The notes under the pieces were generated by a model. It saw only the letters and a program-made list of their open reading frames with translations, was not told where the DNA came from and did no database searches. This document shows positions 16,654 to 19,217 of a stretch of DNA of 19,217 nucleotides, one piece after another (within the stretch, counting starts at the first letter, position 1; each line of letters starts with the position of its first letter). The position numbers were made by a program, and so were the translations under genes. The stretch is taken from assembly GCA_030627405.1 (NCBI GenBank), contig DAOUSD010000007.1, positions 1-19,217 on the forward strand. Direction: 5' to 3'. This stretch comes from Deltaproteobacteria bacterium. Lineage in GTDB: Bacteria > Desulfobacterota > Desulfobacteria > Desulfobacterales > ETH-SRB1.

Positions 16654-17147
16654 ATTTTATATCTCCCAAAATCTCCAGGCGAAAGCTTTTCAAGATAATC
16701 CGCCCACTTTTTTCCCTCTTCAGTCTTATCAAGGGCTTCAGGATGGGTATCAGATATTTTCGACTTTTTAATAACATCATCATCAACATAAATCGGGGCA
16801 TTATATCGAAGTGCCAAAGCGATTGCATCGCTGGGTCGTGCATCCAGACTGAAATTACCCTTTTCATAAATAAAATGTATTCTAGCATAAAAAGTGTTGT
16901 TTTTTAAATCACACACCTCAACCTTTTGTATTTTGATATCAAGGAGGTCGGTAAAATTCTTAAAAAGATCGTGAGTCATGGGGCGTTCAAACTTAATATT
17001 TTGAAGAGTTGAAGCAATAGAAGTAGCTTCAAGCAACCCTATCCATATAGGAATTGCCTGATCATCCTTATCAGACTTTAAAATAACGATCGGTGTGTTT
17101 GAAGCCGGATCAATTGTCAGTCCCGCTATGCTAACTTTAAGCAGCAT
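16650..17147 (-). CDS. DUF151 'bifunctional nuclease' domain protein
   Basis: This is a 165-residue protein of the DUF151/BFN family. Recognisable features are the N-terminal segment with SNTPIVILKSDKDDQAIPIW followed by IGLLEA, the central RPMTHDLF, and the signature LDARPSDAIALALR near 101-114 followed by APIYVDDDVI. Family members from plants were named for RNase/DNase activity; the bacterial role is not settled, so the function stays open. It starts within the last codons of miaB (11-bp overlap) with GGAGA about 8-9 bp upstream, and runs into the PHP gene, so the three genes form one transcription unit. The miaB-DUF151 adjacency hints at an RNA-related job, which is only an inference. Confidence 0.88.
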   Translation of the reverse strand: MLLKVSIAGLTIDPASNTPIVILKSDKDDQAIPIWIGLLEATSIASTLQNIKFERPMTHDLFKNFTDLLDIKIQKVEVCDLKNNTFYARIHFIYEKGNFSLDARPSDAIALALRYNAPIYVDDDVIKKSKISDTHPEALDKTEEGKKWADYLEKLSPGDFGRYKI

Positions 17148-18546
17148 AACTTTGTTCTCCTTTCAATGCTGGTTTTCCCAAGAGCGAATGCGAATATGCT
17201 TTCTCAATTTTCACGTTCACTATTTCCCCTTTTAATATTCTATCGTGTGGAATAGTGGCCTCACTCTGTATAAAGTTTACTACCTTGTTGGTTTCAGTAC
17301 GCCCTGTCCACTGAGCGTATTGATATTTATTTTGGGCATCATCGCTATCCACCTTCTTTTTACTTAAGCCTTCAACAAGGACCAACTCATTTGATCCAAC
17401 CATAAGCCTGTTCTTTCCGGTTGTAAAATATTCCTGCAAATTCAGCAGGGTTTGCAATCTGTCTTTCTTTTCCTGCTCTGTAATTTTGTTTGCAAAACGG
17501 GCTGCCGGTGCATTTGGTCTGTCAGAATACTTAAATGCAAAAATACTATCAAATTCCACTTCTTTTATTAAATCCAAAGTTTCTTCAAAATCAGCTCTAG
17601 TTTCTCCTGGAAAGCCGACAATAATATCAGAACTAATAGCTATACCCGGGCAATTATTGCGCAGTTTACCTATTTTTTCAAGATACAGCTCCCTGTTATA
17701 TTTCCTGTTCATTCTTTTTAAAATTCTGTTTGATCCGGACTGAACAGGCAAATGTATATGGTTGCACAGCTTATCAAGGTCTTTAAAAGCGCTGATAAGA
17801 TTATCTGACAGGTCTTTTGGATGAGAAGTAGTAAATCTGATTCTAAAAAGTCCATCTATTTCATTTACCCTGGCCAAAAGTTGCGGGAATGAGTTCAGGT
17901 TTTCCTTTTTGCCATAGCTGTTTACATTCTGGCCAAGAAGAGTAACCTCTCGAACACCGGTTTTAACAAGACCTCTGACTTCGCCCACTATGCTTTCAGG
18001 GAACCTGCTTGTTTCTCTGCCCCTGACATATGGTACTACACAATAAGTGCAAAAATTGTCACAGCCCCTCATAATTGTCACAAAGCTTTTGACTTTTGGA
18101 TCAGCTCTATCCAATGGCAATTCTATAACAGATTCAAACTCTTCTATGATTTCCGACATTTCAACGTCGACAAGGCTGCATCTTTCTGATTCTATTCTTT
18201 CTATAAGATAAGGCAAACGTGATATAGCATGTGTGCCGAAAACCAAATCTACATGCGGCATACGTTCCATGATCTTATCGCCTTCCTGCTGAGCCACACA
18301 ACCACCAACACCTATAATCAAATCTGGTTTTCTTCTTTTAAGGCCTGCAAGACGTCCTAAAAAACTAAAAACTTTCTGCTCAGCCTTTTCCCTGATGGCA
18401 CATGTATTAACAATTATAAGATCAGCAACTTCAAAGGACGAATTCATTTTGTATCCCAAGGGAGCTAATATCTTTTCAATCTGTTCGGAGTCATAAACAT
18501 TCATCTGACATCCGATGGTATTTATGTAAATATATTTTGTCTTCAT
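17137..18546 (-). CDS. miaB: tRNA-2-methylthio-N6-dimethylallyladenosine synthase
   Basis: MiaB is a radical-SAM enzyme that adds a methylthio group to i6A37 in tRNAs reading UNN codons. The protein is 469 residues, the usual length. The three N-terminal Cys of the auxiliary [4Fe-4S] cluster are C13 (IGCQMN), C49 (NTCAIRE) and C83 (GGCVAQ). The radical-SAM motif CDNFCTYC gives C162, C166 and C169. HLPVQSGS and VGFPGET follow, and the C-terminal ~65 residues are TRAM-like. NTCAIRE with GGCVAQQ favours MiaB over MtaB or RimO. ATG 18546 lacks a good ribosome site, but the next upstream region is repeat DNA. It leads a coupled miaB-DUF151-PHP unit. Confidence 0.95.
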   Translation of the reverse strand: MKTKYIYINTIGCQMNVYDSEQIEKILAPLGYKMNSSFEVADLIIVNTCAIREKAEQKVFSFLGRLAGLKRRKPDLIIGVGGCVAQQEGDKIMERMPHVDLVFGTHAISRLPYLIERIESERCSLVDVEMSEIIEEFESVIELPLDRADPKVKSFVTIMRGCDNFCTYCVVPYVRGRETSRFPESIVGEVRGLVKTGVREVTLLGQNVNSYGKKENLNSFPQLLARVNEIDGLFRIRFTTSHPKDLSDNLISAFKDLDKLCNHIHLPVQSGSNRILKRMNRKYNRELYLEKIGKLRNNCPGIAISSDIIVGFPGETRADFEETLDLIKEVEFDSIFAFKYSDRPNAPAARFANKITEQEKKDRLQTLLNLQEYFTTGKNRLMVGSNELVLVEGLSKKKVDSDDAQNKYQYAQWTGRTETNKVVNFIQSEATIPHDRILKGEIVNVKIEKAYSHSLLGKPALKGEQSYAA

Positions 18547-18572
18547 TAGTTAGTGGCTGTTTGATTAAAGCT

Positions 18573-18628
18573 ATTAGCCATTAGCGGTTAGCTCTTAGCT
18601 AAAGGCTAATTGCTAATTGCTAATTGCT
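18573..18628. repeat. Eight 7-bp tandem units (AATTGCT/TTAGCT type) between the exported-protein gene and miaB
   Basis: Eight heptads in unbroken register: attagcc, attagcg, gttagct, cttagct, aaaggct, then aattgct three times. The array lies in the spacer before miaB and runs into the last codons of the upstream gene, supplying its TAG stop and its final KAISN residues. Confidence 0.8.
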
Positions 18629-19044
18629 TTTTCACACCCGTGCAAGGTAATCTTTTTTATATCCTGAACTTCTATCCTGACATTTCCGAAAGAAGATATA
18701 CCATAGCAATTTTTGCCCTTATCTACCAGGATCTCAAGAGCTTTTCCGTCCTTTAAATTTACCTTGGCCTTAACCTGATCATCCTGTAAAATAAATAAAA
18801 CCGAGTCTATCTTGTCAAAATCAATTGATATCTCCGCCCTGCCCAATTTACCGATAAAATAGGTCTGACCTTCAAATGAAAACTTTTCAAGGTCCATCGA
18901 AATATCACTCTGGTCCACAAGTGTAGCAGCATAGTTTTTTTCAGGCTCAGGGATATCAATGACATCCCTTTCTCCCATATTCCCCATCCCAAATGCAAGA
19001 AGACAAATCAAAATGACAAGACCAAAATACCAGCCTTTTTTCAT
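18613..19044 (-). CDS. Small exported protein of unknown function
   Basis: I do not recognise a family. From ATG 19044 it is 143 residues: MKKGWYF then a hydrophobic stretch (about 8-18) typical of a Sec signal peptide, with likely cleavage after the AFGMG region. There is no lipobox cysteine at a suitable site, so a periplasmic or secreted protein is more likely than a lipoprotein. The mature part is short, beta-rich in appearance, and has two Cys (in KNCYG and HGCEK). ATG 19044 is preferred over the GTG at 19056 because AGGTGG lies 8 nt before it. The last residues are encoded by the heptad repeat at 18573-18628, so the true ancestral C-terminus may differ. It is on the same strand as miaB but separated by 66 bp, with no obvious functional link. 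Confidence 0.7.
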   Translation of the reverse strand: MKKGWYFGLVILICLLAFGMGNMGERDVIDIPEPEKNYAATLVDQSDISMDLEKFSFEGQTYFIGKLGRAEISIDFDKIDSVLFILQDDQVKAKVNLKDGKALEILVDKGKNCYGISSFGNVRIEVQDIKKITLHGCEKAISN

Positions 19045-19113
19045 TATTAGTACCACCTTTAATTTATTAGGGTGCAGTTACTCTCATCTCCCAAGAAATG
19101 ATAAATATTTCAG

Positions 19114-19189
19114 ACAGGATTACAGGATTGACTTGATTATATAAAAAAGAATTAATGCAGATCCTGTATATCATAAATTCGTATCCTGG
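19114..19189. repeat. Degenerate ACAGGATT/ATCCTGT repeat at the right end
   Basis: Two direct acaggatt units (19114-19129) and a looser gacttgatt are followed by inverted copies atcctgt (19161-19167) and atcctgg (19183-19189). The 7-bp ACAGGAT/ATCCTGT complement could form a hairpin. The right-end spacer (19057-19217) shows no gene and no convincing promoter otherwise. Confidence 0.5.
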
Positions 19190-19217
19190 AAATGGCTTTT
19201 CATTTCAAACCTGTTCC

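Noticed and set aside
19114..19189. Insertion-sequence end or attachment site
   Set aside because: The inverted ACAGGAT/ATCCTGT pieces are only 7 bp, with no transposase or integrase frame nearby and no target duplication visible.

Overview
The window reads as a chromosomal segment of a strictly anaerobic bacterium, most likely a sulfate-reducing Desulfobacterota (former Deltaproteobacteria). The basis is gene content: an anaerobic Ni-CO dehydrogenase, formate-tetrahydrofolate (THF) ligase, a Moorella-like MetF/MetV pair, a large set of heterodisulfide-reductase (Hdr)-like flavoproteins, and two in-frame UGA codons that read as selenocysteine (Sec). The taxonomic call is inference; no rRNA or marker phylogeny is available here. 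Every supported gene lies on the minus strand, so transcription runs from high to low coordinates. No tRNA, rRNA, CRISPR array, transposase or phage gene was seen.

Region 1 (about 16.0-19.2 kb) is a housekeeping-type group: a small exported protein of unknown function, miaB (tRNA methylthiotransferase), a DUF151 'bifunctional nuclease' protein and a PHP-domain hydrolase. The last three overlap by 4-11 bp, and the group ends at a hairpin just after the PHP gene. A 244-bp AT-rich spacer with a candidate promoter separates it from region 2.

Region 2 (about 1-15.8 kb) is one long Wood-Ljungdahl (reductive acetyl-CoA) cluster. In transcription order it holds fhs, folD, cooS/acsA, a Sec-containing HdrA-like protein, a Sec-containing MvhD-like protein, an HdrC-ferredoxin-MvhD fusion, an HdrC-NfnB/GltD fusion, metV, a second HdrA-like protein (Cys form), a second MvhD (Cys form), and metF, which runs off the left edge. 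fhs and folD interconvert formate, formyl-, methenyl- and methylene-THF. metF with metV interconverts methylene- and methyl-THF. CooS interconverts CO2 and CO. The Hdr/Mvh-like proteins form a plausible iron-sulfur and flavin wiring system linking MetF (and perhaps CooS) to ferredoxin and NAD(P)H, possibly by flavin-based electron bifurcation. Acetyl-CoA synthase, the corrinoid protein and methyltransferase, and any HdrB are absent from the window.

The main points of interest are: (a) neighbouring hdrA and mvhD genes both interrupted by UGA exactly at conserved cysteine positions, with a clear SECIS-like hairpin in mvhD; (b) a modular Hdr system with two HdrAs, three MvhD domains and two HdrC domains but no HdrB, plus a built-in NfnB-like pyridine-nucleotide module; (c) degenerate 7- or 8-bp tandem repeats in every spacer longer than 60 bp and also at the mvhD-hdrC junction, two of which supply the stop codon and C-terminal residues of the preceding gene. 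Non-coding stretches are all under 300 bp and are described in the entries.
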